Source: Labia minor (Eukaryota > Arthropoda > Insecta > Dermaptera > Spongiphoridae). Taken from it: a stretch of 64,000 nt of DNA. The notes below the pieces were generated by a model, which saw nothing but the letters and a program-made list of their open reading frames with translations, was not told the origin of the DNA and did not search any database. The stretch covers positions 41,877,851 to 41,941,850 of the forward strand of contig OY720350.1 in NCBI GenBank assembly GCA_963082975.1, in the 5' to 3' direction. The translations under genes and the position numbers were made by a program. This document shows positions 11,801-23,037 of the stretch, in pieces (the first letter of the stretch is position 1; every line of letters begins with the position of its first letter).

Positions 11801-14800
11801 ACTTGGATTAATTGCGAAGAAATTTCATTTTAGTATTCTCCTTATAATACTTATTTATAAGGAAATTTAAATAAAGGACAAGCAAAGGATCAAAGGAGTT
11901 AAATAAATTAGGTATCTTCTTTTCAAGTTTTAGTTTTGATAAGTTACTTATTTCTTTCTAAGAAAATTGAATATAAAAATTTTAGACATTGAAGTAAAAC
12001 AATAACGCAATGCATTGTTTACTTTTATTGTTTTCTATTTATTAATAATTTATCATAATTATTCGTTTGAAAAATACTAAATTAAAAAATATGTATTTAT
12101 TTTAAAATAAATAATAAATATAACATTACAATGAAACAAACAATAAATAAACTAAAACAAAATATTGAAGCACATTAGTTTTAAAATTTTAAAAATACAA
12201 TATAAAAAATAACAATCAAAATATTCAAAATAATAAAAATTAAATTTGTTCCTCATATTCAATATTGTTTAAATTAATTATATTTGACATTTAATAGTTT
12301 TCACTTTCGTAAGATTTCAAAATTTTTAAAAATTATATTTTGCTCATACATACTAACATTTATTTAATAATCAATAATTCAAATTGATTTTTAAACCACA
12401 TTTAAAAGAAAAATTAGTATAAATTTACATTATTCATGTATTACTTAAAAGTTTATAAATAGTACCTTGATTCTCAAGCGCATCTTTTGCTTGATGAAAG
12501 TAATTTTGTTGATGTTGATTCGAAGAACTTTGGCCTTCAGACCGTGGGGTAGGAACAATTCCCTCTTTATTGGGTTTTGGTCCGAACAAATTACCAAGTA
12601 ACTGAAAAAGATATCAATATATTTTTTTATCAGTAGTAATTAATTATTAGATATACCTTTTTCTTTTTATCTAATGCCTGTAACTTTTCTTGCATAAAAT
12701 GTATTAATTTTGATTGTTGTTCAATAGTTGCAGTTTGTTTAATTGCTTGATCCCTATAAAAAGCTTCTTGTTCTTCAGATCTCACTTGTAGTTCTGCGTG
12801 CCTATAATAATCCAATAGTTCATATTTACATAAGATTTTGATATTAAATTTTTATATTTGGCTTACTAAATTCTAAATTAAAACTTAAATTAGTTGTTAA
12901 GTTTAAAATATGGAAAAACTAAATAATAGATAAATTTGTTTACATATATTTATATCTTAAAAAATGAATTTAAATTCATAAATTATAAATATAAAAATAA
13001 ATCTTATTATTTAAGTTTGAACTAAATATAAAAGTAACAAACTAATAAATTACCTGGCAGTAAGTGAATGTAATTGAGTTATAAGAGACTCTGTTTGTTC
13101 ATTTAACACGTCATTTGTTTCTTGAGATCCATGCAATTGAGTTAAATGTCTTGTAGCCTGTTCGCGAAGTTGTTTATTTTCAATTAATAATTGTTCTTGT
13201 AATCTTTTAAGATTCCTAAAAATAAATATTTTTATTAAAATAATCAATTTTCCATTAACAATTGAAAGTAAAAACAAAATTACCTAAAATCTTTTTCTTT
13301 TTCATTTCTGCTTATTTCAAGTTCACTTATTTGTTCAGTGAGTTGTTGGGCCATTTGTTGAAACCCTTCACGTTGCCTTTGCTCTAAGCATAAATCTTGT
13401 TTTACCAATGTAATATCCGTTTTTAAAGATTCCAATTCTTCCTCCTAAAAATTATACACTTCTATTGAATCTAGCTATAATTAATATTCTGGTATTCTTG
13501 TTGGATTTTCATTTTATAAAATTAATGAATTAATATATTTCAGACTTTCAGAAGGTAGAACATATTAAGAATTTTATTTATGTTGTCAAATGTAAAAAGT
13601 AATAATACAAGTATTTAGAAAAATTACTAATATTCATACTTATTTTAATTATATATATATATATATATATATTACCATATCTGCAATTTGTTTTTGTTTA
13701 TCCAAGATAGTTTGATTTGCTTCAGTTAATTGTTTTTTGATTTTTTGATTTGTTTGTTCAATTTCTTGATTATTTTTTTCTTCTTTATTAATTAATTTAT
13801 CCATATCTTCCAGCTGTCCATCGAGCATTACGCAAGTTTCCTTAAGTACACTTATATTCTAAAGAAAAATTTGAAAAATTAAATATATACAAATATTTCA
13901 TTAAAATATTAAAAATGCAAGGCATTTTATTATTTCTTAAAAACAAATCCTTTATTTACTTTTTATTTGTTCTCTGGATATTTATTATATTGTGAAAATT
14001 CTAATTTAGATAATCTATATATTTTACCTTCTCATGTTCTTTAACTTTCTCAATTTCTATTTTTAAGCGGGATTCTAAGTTTTTAAGTTGGGCCTCTGAT
14101 TGGTTTGCGCGATTTGATTCTTTTTTACTTTCAAATTCTAATGTAGTTATTCTTTCTTTATAAATTTTACACTCATTGTGAATTTGACTTAAATTATCTT
14201 CTAATAACTTGACCTTTGCCTCTAATTCTGTTACTTTGGAAGAGGACATTTTCTCTGAAGACCGTGCTATCTACAAAGATCATAAATATTTAAAATAACT
14301 AAACTAAAATTAAATTATAGTATATATTATATAAATATATTACATTTAACATTTCAGTAATCTTTTCAAGTTGAGACTTAATTTCTTCAAGTTGTTCTTT
14401 TTGTGTATCAGCTCGTTTTCGTTCTTCTCTAAATCGATCATACCAGCGATTTTTGTCCTCTTCATTTTGCTTAGCTTCTCTCTTGGCTATTCTTTCATTT
14501 AACTGAGCTGAAGATAATTCCCTCTGTGCCTAATTAGAAAGTACATAAGTTAATTATATATACATATAATTTTGAGTGAAAATTTATGTATAATTTGGCA
14601 ATAAATACCTTTGATAAATCTTTTTGCAAATTCTCATTGACAGATATCTCTTGAGCAATAGCGCGAAGTTGACCAGTTATTTCTTCCTTTTTGAGATCTT
14701 GTGATGGAATTTTTTGCCTATTTAATTCATCACGTAATTGTATGTTTTCATTTGTTAAATATTTAACTTTTTCCTCTAATCGAGCTGATTTTTCTCCAAG

Positions 14801-17800
14801 TTCACCTAATATTAAAAATTTATATATTCATAATTTTTATTATAATTATATTCTTTATTTAAAAACAATTATTTTCTAACAAAATTACCAGTAATTTTCT
14901 CAAAAGATATCTGTGCAGTTTGAGCTTTATTCATTTCAGTATTAAGACTTTTTTGTAATTCTTGATTTTTTATTTTAAGTTGATTAAGTTCTTCGCCTCG
15001 AAGAGTTTCAGATTCCTATTAAATATTTATTAATTCTAATTATGTCAAAAAATTAAGGTAAAAAAATAATTACATTAATTTGTGCTCTTAGAGCAGCAGT
15101 TTCACGAGCATTCTCGGCTAAAAGATTTTCCAAACGATTAACAAGAGCCTCAACTGTTGATCTCTTCTCCATAGATACATTCAGTTCAGTGCTTAGTCGT
15201 TTTGATGAACTTCTTTCCTCTTCTAATAATTGAGATAATTTAGATGATTTGTTTCTTTCTTCCTAAAATATTTAATAATGTAAATACTAATGACTAAAAT
15301 GGGAATTTTTAAATTTTTAAGAGATAAATACCTCAATTTCTTTTTGAAATATTGAAATTCTTTTACGAGAATCTTCAATCATTTGCTCATAACGTGATTC
15401 AATCCCAGAAATACTTCCACGAGTGCGACTCAAATTATGAGATTGATCTTGAAGTGATTGTCTCAATTTACAAATTTCTTGATCTTTTTCATTTAATTTT
15501 ACTTCAAGTTCATTTTTCAACATACTTATTTGACTAATTTTTTCAGTTTCCGTCTAAAAACATATTATATTTATATTTATAGTTGATAATTAACAACCCT
15601 CTTCAAAAGACTCTATAATAATGATAAGGGTATAATTCTCATATGATATTTAAGAATTTTAGTTTGAAAATATTTTGTCATAATTATTTGAGTAATTTAT
15701 TAACTTATCAAGAATACCAAAATAACCTAGGTATAACTAAAAAAGTCATTAGAATTTTAATTGCACTCAACTCATTTTGATCCCATGGTAGGTTTGGGTT
15801 GTCATTTAATGTGTAATTGATATAAAATACGAAATATAAATTAATTGAAATTAATAAATATTAACTTACTTTGACCTGAAGTATTTTAACATAAAGAATG
15901 AAGGATTCAATAATTAAATAATAGTTCTTGAAAGAAATAAAGAATATTATTTTATTTATTCATTTATTTTAATTATATTTTTGATTATTATTAAAGTCTA
16001 TAACTTAGAATCTTAACCATTTAATAAAAGAAATAATTAAATCAAAAGAAAAGCAGTTGAAGTCGAAAAAATAATCCTCAAATCTACGATAGACGCTATG
16101 CCGAAAGGCGATTCCTATCGTGGAAACAGAATTGGAAAATAATAGGTGTTTTAGTCGGGAGATCGTCTGACACGGAGCCCGACACTTTGTGCGTAAAAGC
16201 ATTTCACCTACTATAAAAAAAACTTAGAATCTTAAAAGATTATAAGATTCCAAGTAAAGGTAAATGTTTTTTTTTTATTTTTAACTTATTTTTAACTTAA
16301 GCAAGATTATTTTACATGGACAAGAGATTAGCCTTTCAGATGTAAAAAGAACAATAAATATTTGGAAAAAAGATTACGTTTGATTTGGTTGAAATATCAG
16401 ATCACTAAAATTAAATATTACTTTGGAGTATGAATGGGTCCAAGACTAAGTTTTTCTATAGAATGTCTAAAAAAATTTGAGAGAAATAATAATGGAATCT
16501 CTTTTAAAATTAAAAGATTGAAGTATTCTAATTATATATTTAATTAAAAATGCCTTTAAGAGAGCATTATTTTTTTACCTCGAGATGATTTGGATAATTC
16601 AATTTAAAATCATAAGTATTATTATACAAAATTCGTATTGAATGTAAAATGTAACAATGCTTTTTAATAAAATTTTAATTTTGTAGAAAAAATATAATTG
16701 ATTATATTTTTAATATAAATTTTTAGTATCAACTTCTAAAACATATTTTAATTTCCATGTATGAAAAAGATTACCTGAATTTGTTGATCTAATCGACGCT
16801 GTAGCTTTGCCTTATTATCACGTATAATGGAAATAGCTTTAGCTTCATGAGCTTTACGTTCTTCACGTTCGAAATTCAGAGTAGATTCCAATTTCTATAA
16901 AAAGATAAATTTTAATAAAATAATTTATTTTTAATTAAATTTATAATAAAAGTGAAACTTACAGATATTTTTGATTTAGCTTGTATCAAGTTTTTCTCTA
17001 ATACATCTCTCTCACTCTGTACAAGTTTTAAATGCTTCATTTCCTGTTCTAATTTTGTTTCAATATCTTGTATATCTTTGTTTCTGAAAATGTATTAACA
17101 ATTATAATAATTCCAAGCAATAATATTAAATAATAAAATATTTTATAGCAATTTGTTAATGTTACAAATAATATAAAATAAAAAGTATTTCATTTTAAAA
17201 ATTTAGACCTGATATTTATTTAAGACAATGTATAAACTTGTATTTATTATGATTGGCGCTATAATAAAATAAATAAAAAAAGTTTAATTTAAAAGTTTAT
17301 CTGATATATTAGCTTAATTTAAATGTTTTATACATTTTAATAAAGAAAATATTAGTAAAAAAATTATAAAAATGTAGATAAAGGATTTGAGCGAGCACTT
17401 AAAAAAAATCTGAGTAAATGGGGTCGAATTTAGTAGTTTTCATAAGACGGTCAGTTTTTATAATAACGGGTCTATAATAAACGACTTTTTAAATATATAT
17501 TTTTAAAACTATTTTATTAAATACATATATAAAATATACATTTGAAATTATGAATAAAATAGAATGGTTCGGGAAATTGATGAAATATGTAAATAATAAA
17601 TTAAATGAGTGAAATTAAATACATATATCCACTAACTAGTGTTTAGTAGACACGTTTTGGTATTAATATTAAAAGTCCAAGATGAAGATTTTAAAATATA
17701 ATTAATCAAAATGTCAGAAATAAAGTGAAGATGCTATTAGAGCACCCGTGGATCAGACTGACCCACACTTTGATTTTTACAAATTTTTTTTAATGTCAAA

Positions 17801-20552
17801 AAAGAGAATAAATACAAAAAAAAGGTAAGATGATTTTGTGGCCAAACTTTTGAACATTTTCGATTTTTTTTCAATTTTTTACAATATGGTTCTTAAAAAA
17901 AAGAAAAAAATGTCAGATGATTTTGCGATACTGCTCTGAAACATTTTCATATGGCGCGATGAAAATTATGATTGAATATTGGGCCGTGAATACTAAAAGG
18001 TTGAGAAACACTGATATACCTAGTAATTATTTATACAAAATATATATTTTATGTGATTTTCTTTATTCCTTTTTCAATTAAATACTTGGTGACCCACGAG
18101 CTAGATCTAAAAAAATAATGATCAAAATACGACCCACTTCTCAAAAAGGTTCGCCATCACTGTATTAGAAGATCATTATGGTGCATATTAATCTTAATAA
18201 ATTTAAAATTTATCTAAAGATAAAAATTAATTTAATTTAACAATTTTTTTTTTAATTTTTTTCAAAAACACATTTGAAGTTGCCAAAATGCAGTATATAA
18301 ACTGTGGGTCTATTTCATAAAAAAAAATGACCTTGTAGTAGACCACTGTAAAATGACTTGGCGTGGCAATGTGAGATCAAAGATTTTGAATTTGAATATA
18401 CAATGAAAATAAATAAATACTTTCTTACAATTTGTTTTTTGAGGCAAGTTTTTTCACTCGAGTTATTTGATTAGTATGATTATTTGTTGCATCTCCGGAT
18501 GCTCCAATATCGTTCCAAAGAGAGAGATTTGACCAGGTAAAACCAACATAAGGTAATTGATTAAGCCATTCGTCTTTAACAAATGAAGAGATATTTATGG
18601 TATTGTTCCTGGATTCTTGTTCAGTGGGTGGAAAATTTGAAGAATCATCTTCTCCTGTAACTACTGGTAAATAAGGTGGTGCCCCTAAAAAAAATAAAGT
18701 TAATTTCTAATTCTGGTTATTTAGAGATTATCTAAAATTAATTTAAATTCCTAATAAATCTAATAAAAATAATATTCTTACTATTTGTTAACTCAGTCCA
18801 ACATATATCAGAAAAAAATTTATGTACTCGAATAGAATTAAAATTTAATCGTTCTGAGCCATCTTCTTTTAGAAGATTCAAAATTAAATCTTTACAATTT
18901 TCGGATGCTATAGAATCTTCAGGTATATCGATATCTTCAACATTTTGTATTCGCGAATAAATCTTTGACATGGCATTATTACACGATTCCTCATCAGAAA
19001 ATGGCGTGAATCCATGTAAAAACTCATAGGCAACAATTCCTAGACCCCAAAAGTCAACCTCAGGCTGCAAAATAAATTATGTGTTAGGTTGAAAAATGCT
19101 AAAGAATAAATCAAGAGATTTTCTTTATTTTGAGTAATAAAGTTACAATAGATTATTTACCCCATAAAGAATTGGATTATTTTTATTTGCTTCTAAAGCT
19201 TGCAATAATTCAGGGGCTAAATATTCAGGTGTGCCTACTGGCACGTTTGACGCTTGAACGGTCACCCTATTATTCACAAGACGAGCTGCAGATCCAAGAT
19301 CACACAATCGAAGATGACCGCATCGGTCGATAAGTAAATTAGAAGGTTTAACATCTCGATGTACAAAATTTAATTTTGTATGTAAGGTATGAAGAGCTTG
19401 AGAAAGTTCTGCGAGATAAAATCTTGCGGTACTTTCTTCAAGACAGCCACCATATCTGTCAAGTAATGTAAGCATATCACCTCCAGGTAAGAAATCCATT
19501 ATTAAATAGACATTTTGGGCATCCTGCAAATATATAAAAATTTAAAATATAGCTAAAAATAAATATTAAAATTTTAAAAATAAATATTACCTGGATTGCC
19601 ATGTGAAGTTTGGGAAACCAAAAAATATTGTTTTGAGTGGCTAAACCTAATGCTTGTCGTTCAATAATTGTTTGTCTTGCAATATCAGAAGAACTTTTTT
19701 TAATTGTTTTTATAGCAAAACATTGTCCAGAGGCATTCTCACGGTTAAGAGTTACTGTACCAAATTGACCTCTTCCAATAACACGAATAAATGTAAAATC
19801 ATTAGGAGATGGGCGAAGATTACGATATTCATTTACAATAGGTTTGTCTAAAGAAAGGAAATATGCATTCATTGTAATAAATATGTTAATTTCGTGGTGA
19901 TTGATTTAAAATAAAAATTTTATGTTTGTAAAATATAATTTGAAAAGCCGAACATATAAACAAAGTTAAAATTAATGCAAAAGTAGTTAATGCTATTGTA
20001 TAATGATTTTTTTATAAAATGTTAATTCCAATGAGATTATTATTCTTTTCTAAAAAGTTCATACAAATGATTTAAAAATTCTAAAAAAAGTATTAACTAA
20101 AAAATTTTGTTGACAATGTATTTTGAATTAAAAATATTACAAAGATGCTTAAAATATATATTATTTTACTTTATTTAAATTTTTCTACAAGAAAAAACTA
20201 AAAATAATAAGTCTGCTTAAAAAATAGTTGTAATCTAAAATTATCACAATATATATCTGACATAAATTCATTTGTTTTCTGAAATCTCTTCACTATTAAT
20301 TAATTAGAAAAGATAGAACAATTTCAACATGAATCAAAATTTAAGATTTTAAAAATACTTACATCTTTCTAAGAATTGAATGACATTTCTATCATTTTTA
20401 TATGTTTCCTGATTGCATTCATCAAATAGAACAAACAAAGCATCCAGAAGACTCTCCTTGCCAAAATATTCATTATCTATATGTGTTTTTCCTTGTAAAA
20501 TATTATTAAGACGAGTCAATCGAATACTAATAGGTTCTTTAATTTGAGCCAT
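8846..20552 (-). CDS. sticky: Citron rho-interacting kinase (sticky-like), form without C1 and PH domains
   Basis: AGC-type kinase of the cleavage furrow and midbody, needed in flies and vertebrates for late cytokinesis. Twenty-three exons: 20552-20363, 19847-19591, 19523-19161, 19064-18782, 18684-18429, 17083-16963, 16894-16775, 15553-15332, 15262-15074, 15015-14889, 14805-14609, 14529-14344, 14270-14028, 13858-13676, 13444-13284, 13215-13054, 12801-12657, 12601-12466, 11081-10846, 10777-10598, 10408-10066, 9871-9683, 9159-8846. They sum to 4803 nt, 1600 residues. Order: N-terminal extension (ESLLDALFVLFDECN), kinase about 81-350 with GRGQFGTV 88-95, Lys110, HRD 204-206, DLG 224-226 in place of DFG, and APE 252-254; C-tail LPYVGFTW; a long coiled coil at about 450-1150; and a CNH domain (LLLGSHQGLYSF, AFRDPYLVVVHFASVEV) to the C-terminus. 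The C1 and PH domains expected between coil and CNH are absent. Human CIT is about 2027 residues. Confidence 0.93.
11082..12465 (-). other. Citron intron 18, where C1 and PH exons would be expected
   Basis: A 1384-bp intron between the last coiled-coil exon and the first CNH-side exon. The flanking exons join in phase (codon split G|GT), so no extra exon is needed. On the minus strand I find no frame of C1 type (His and Cys zinc ligands spaced HX12CX2C) and no PH-sized frame. The sequence is AT-rich and contains one tRNA-like block at 11396-11466. Confidence 0.6.
11396..11466 (-). repeat. tRNA-like block (tRNA pseudogene or tRNA-derived SINE head)
   Basis: On the minus strand the block reads GTAGCTCAGTGATAAAA near its 5' end, resembling a tRNA A box, and GTTCAAACC near its 3' end, resembling a B box. 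The ends can pair as a 7-bp acceptor-like stem (AATCGTG with TGCGATT, two wobble pairs). The D stem has a mismatch, the T stem does not pair well and the anticodon arm is unclear, so I do not call a functional tRNA. It lies in citron intron 18. Confidence 0.35.
16065..16205. other. GC-richer structured block in citron intron 7
   Basis: About 140 bp that stands out from the AT-rich intron. It contains two potential hairpins: ACGATAG near 16085 with CTATCGT near 16117, and GTCGGG near 16155 with CCCGAC near 16179. No open frame fits and no tRNA boxes are present. It may be the end of an unrecognised transposable element or SINE. Confidence 0.3.
17743..18162. mobile_element. Degraded hAT-type element pair in citron intron 5
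   Basis: The right end, read on the minus strand, begins CAGTGATGGCGAACC, a classic hAT terminal sequence. It is followed outside by TATTAGAA (18163-18170). TATTAGAG stands at 17735-17742, so an 8-bp target duplication with one difference is likely. The left end is eroded. Inside, 17979-18012 ends GGTTGAGAAACACTG, the terminus of a second hAT family whose forward form is CAGTGTTTCTCAACC. No transposase remains. Confidence 0.45.
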
Positions 20553-20954
20553 TCTGTTGTACTTGAATAAAAATTATCAATAGATAGTTTTATATTATTA
20601 TAAAATACTATATTAATGAAAAACTTTCTGTCATATGTAAAAATACTTACTAAATACTGATATTACATTTAAATAGCAAAATCACTGATAATATTATATA
20701 AACATTAATAATACTTTAATAATATAGCATTTTATTTTTAAACTGTTTTTCTTTTTGAATAATCGACCGTTTGAATAAGGATCAGAACCGAAAATAAACG
20801 AGAAATATCGAACATAGCCGAAATTTTCACATGTTACAATAAACCAGGGAGGCGCCTGATACACGCACCAACACGCACAGATTTGAGTGATTTCAATAAA
20901 TTCAAACATTTTTATTCAATTTGTCAGATTTACTTTTTAACAATATTTTTGAAA
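20553..20954. promoter_or_regulatory. Shared divergent promoter region of citron and RPF2
   Basis: Only 402 bp separate the start codons of the minus-strand citron gene and the plus-strand RPF2 gene, so both promoters and 5' UTRs must lie here. A GC-richer patch at about 20755-20890 is the likely core. I do not see a canonical TATA or initiator that I would place with confidence. Confidence 0.5.
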
Positions 20955-22600
20955 ATGTCATCTTTACAAAGAGTTTCGTAAGTATATTAATTTTATATAT
21001 TTATTTTTTATAATTAACAATTATATTTATATATTTTTGATATTATAGAAAACCTAAAACTCAACGTGGTAAAAGATTTTTATTAAATAGAGAACCAAAA
21101 GTAATTGAAAATACAAAACAAACCTTATTTATAAAAGGACGTAAAACAAATGAAGGAATAATGGAATTTTATAAAGATTTGGTAAGTGAGCAACTATTTA
21201 TCTAAGAAAATAATAATAATTTTAAAACTTTTCTAAAGTTCTTAGATAGAAACAAGAAAAAAATTATCATCATTTATCATAATTTTATATACTCTATAAA
21301 TGCTAACAAATAGAAAAATTTATAATCTTTATTTTTATAAAATTCAACAATTTGGTTATGTTAAGATATCTAAATTGTATCCACATTAACTTTCTTAAAT
21401 TATTCTCATTTATTTTTTCAATATATTAATTTAAATTATTTTAGTAAATATTGTATAATTTAGTTTTTCTTATTAAAAATATAAATATTTCTATTTAACT
21501 ATGTTATAACAAAAAAAAAAATAATTTACTTATTGTTTTCATGAAATATAATTATTTTTTTCAGTATCATATTAAAAAACCCCATGCACGATTGTTGGCC
21601 AAACATAATGATATTACTCCATTTGAAAACAACGTTCCAATAGAAGATTTTGCCAAAAAATATAATTCTTCGTTGTTTGTATTTGCTTCACATAATAAAA
21701 AACGACCAAAAAATTTGGTAATGGGTAGATTATTCGATCATCATATTTTAGATATGTTTGAATTGGGTTTAGAAAATTATGAAGCTTTAAATAAATTTAA
21801 AAATGAGAAAATATCCTTAGGTATCAAACCATGTTTGCTTTTTGCTGGAGATTTGTTTGAAAGTAGAATGGAATATCAAAGATTGAAAAATTTATTTATT
21901 GATATTTTTCAACGTGAAAAAATTGAAGCAGTCAGACTTCAAGGAATTGAACATGTATTAATGTTCACAGCGGTTGAAAATAAGATTTTGATGAGATCTT
22001 ATAAGATTTTATTGAAAAAGTCTGGAACAAGAATTCCAAGAGTTGAACTTGTTGAAATTGGCCCAAGAGCTGATTTTATTCTCAGAAGAACTCATTTAGC
22101 CTCAGAGGATCTTTATAAAAATGCTTTCAAGAAACCGAAAGAACTTAAGGTAATTTTATATAAAATATTTATATTATATATTATAATATAATAGTTTAAA
22201 TAATTAAAATATCTTAACTTTTTATATTATAACATATAAAACATTTTTAAGTAATAATTAATTTACTTATTTAATTAATTCTTTATCATTTATTACTTTT
22301 TCTTATTAAACGGAACGGAATAATTGAAGATTACATTATCCTAGGAATCTAAAATTCTTCAAATACATACTAATACTATAATAATTTTTCTTTTAGATTA
22401 AGAAGACTAAAAATATTAGCCAAGATGTATTTGGAACTACGCATGGACGAATTCATATGCAATCACAAAATCTAGATAAATTAACAACACGTAAAATGAA
22501 AGGTCTGAAACGAACCGCACCAGAAAGAAAAGCTATTAAAAAACAAAAATTAGAAAATGGCAAAGAATCAATAGCGAATAATGTTTCAAAAACTGATTAA
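20955..22600 (+). CDS. RPF2: RPF2 ribosome biogenesis factor (Brix domain)
   Basis: Nucleolar 60S assembly factor; in yeast Rpf2 with Rrs1 recruits the 5S RNP (5S rRNA, uL18, uL5) to pre-60S particles. Four exons (20955-20977, 21049-21181, 21565-22149, 22397-22600) sum to 945 nt, 314 residues, close to the usual 306-344. The Brix domain fills most of exons 2 and 3: LFIKGRKTNEGIMEFYKDL, KKPHARLLAKHN, MGRLFDHHILDMFELG, and the closing VELVEIGPRADFILRRTHLA. The C-terminus is a basic tail rich in Lys and Arg, as in other RPF2 proteins. AATAAA at 22656-22661 is a likely polyadenylation signal. The 3' end converges on the REC114-like gene. Confidence 0.95.
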
Positions 22601-23037
22601 TTCTTATTATATTTAATTATTTTATATAATTTGTATATAATATTTACAGTTAAATAATAAAATTATATTTTAAATATTTTAAATCATTCAATAACTAAAT
22701 TTTAGTACCTTCTGAAATTAATCTTTATCTGTGTTTGATATTAAGGATTAGTTTTTAATTAATTTATCATTTAATAGTACATTCACAGACCTAATTCTGA
22801 AAATTATATTTTCTCGCTTAAGAAGGGGATCTCAAATTACATATCCTTTAACGTTTATCGAATTCTAATTTAAATTGCATTTATTAAAATTTAATTTAGT
22901 CAATAGAATCACATCTAACAAAATTCTGACAATTATAAAATAAATGAGTACATATTTATTAAGATAGATTTAAATAAATTTATTATTAACTTATTTTTAA
23001 TTAACTCGTTCCTAAGTTGATAAATCACTTTTTTACT

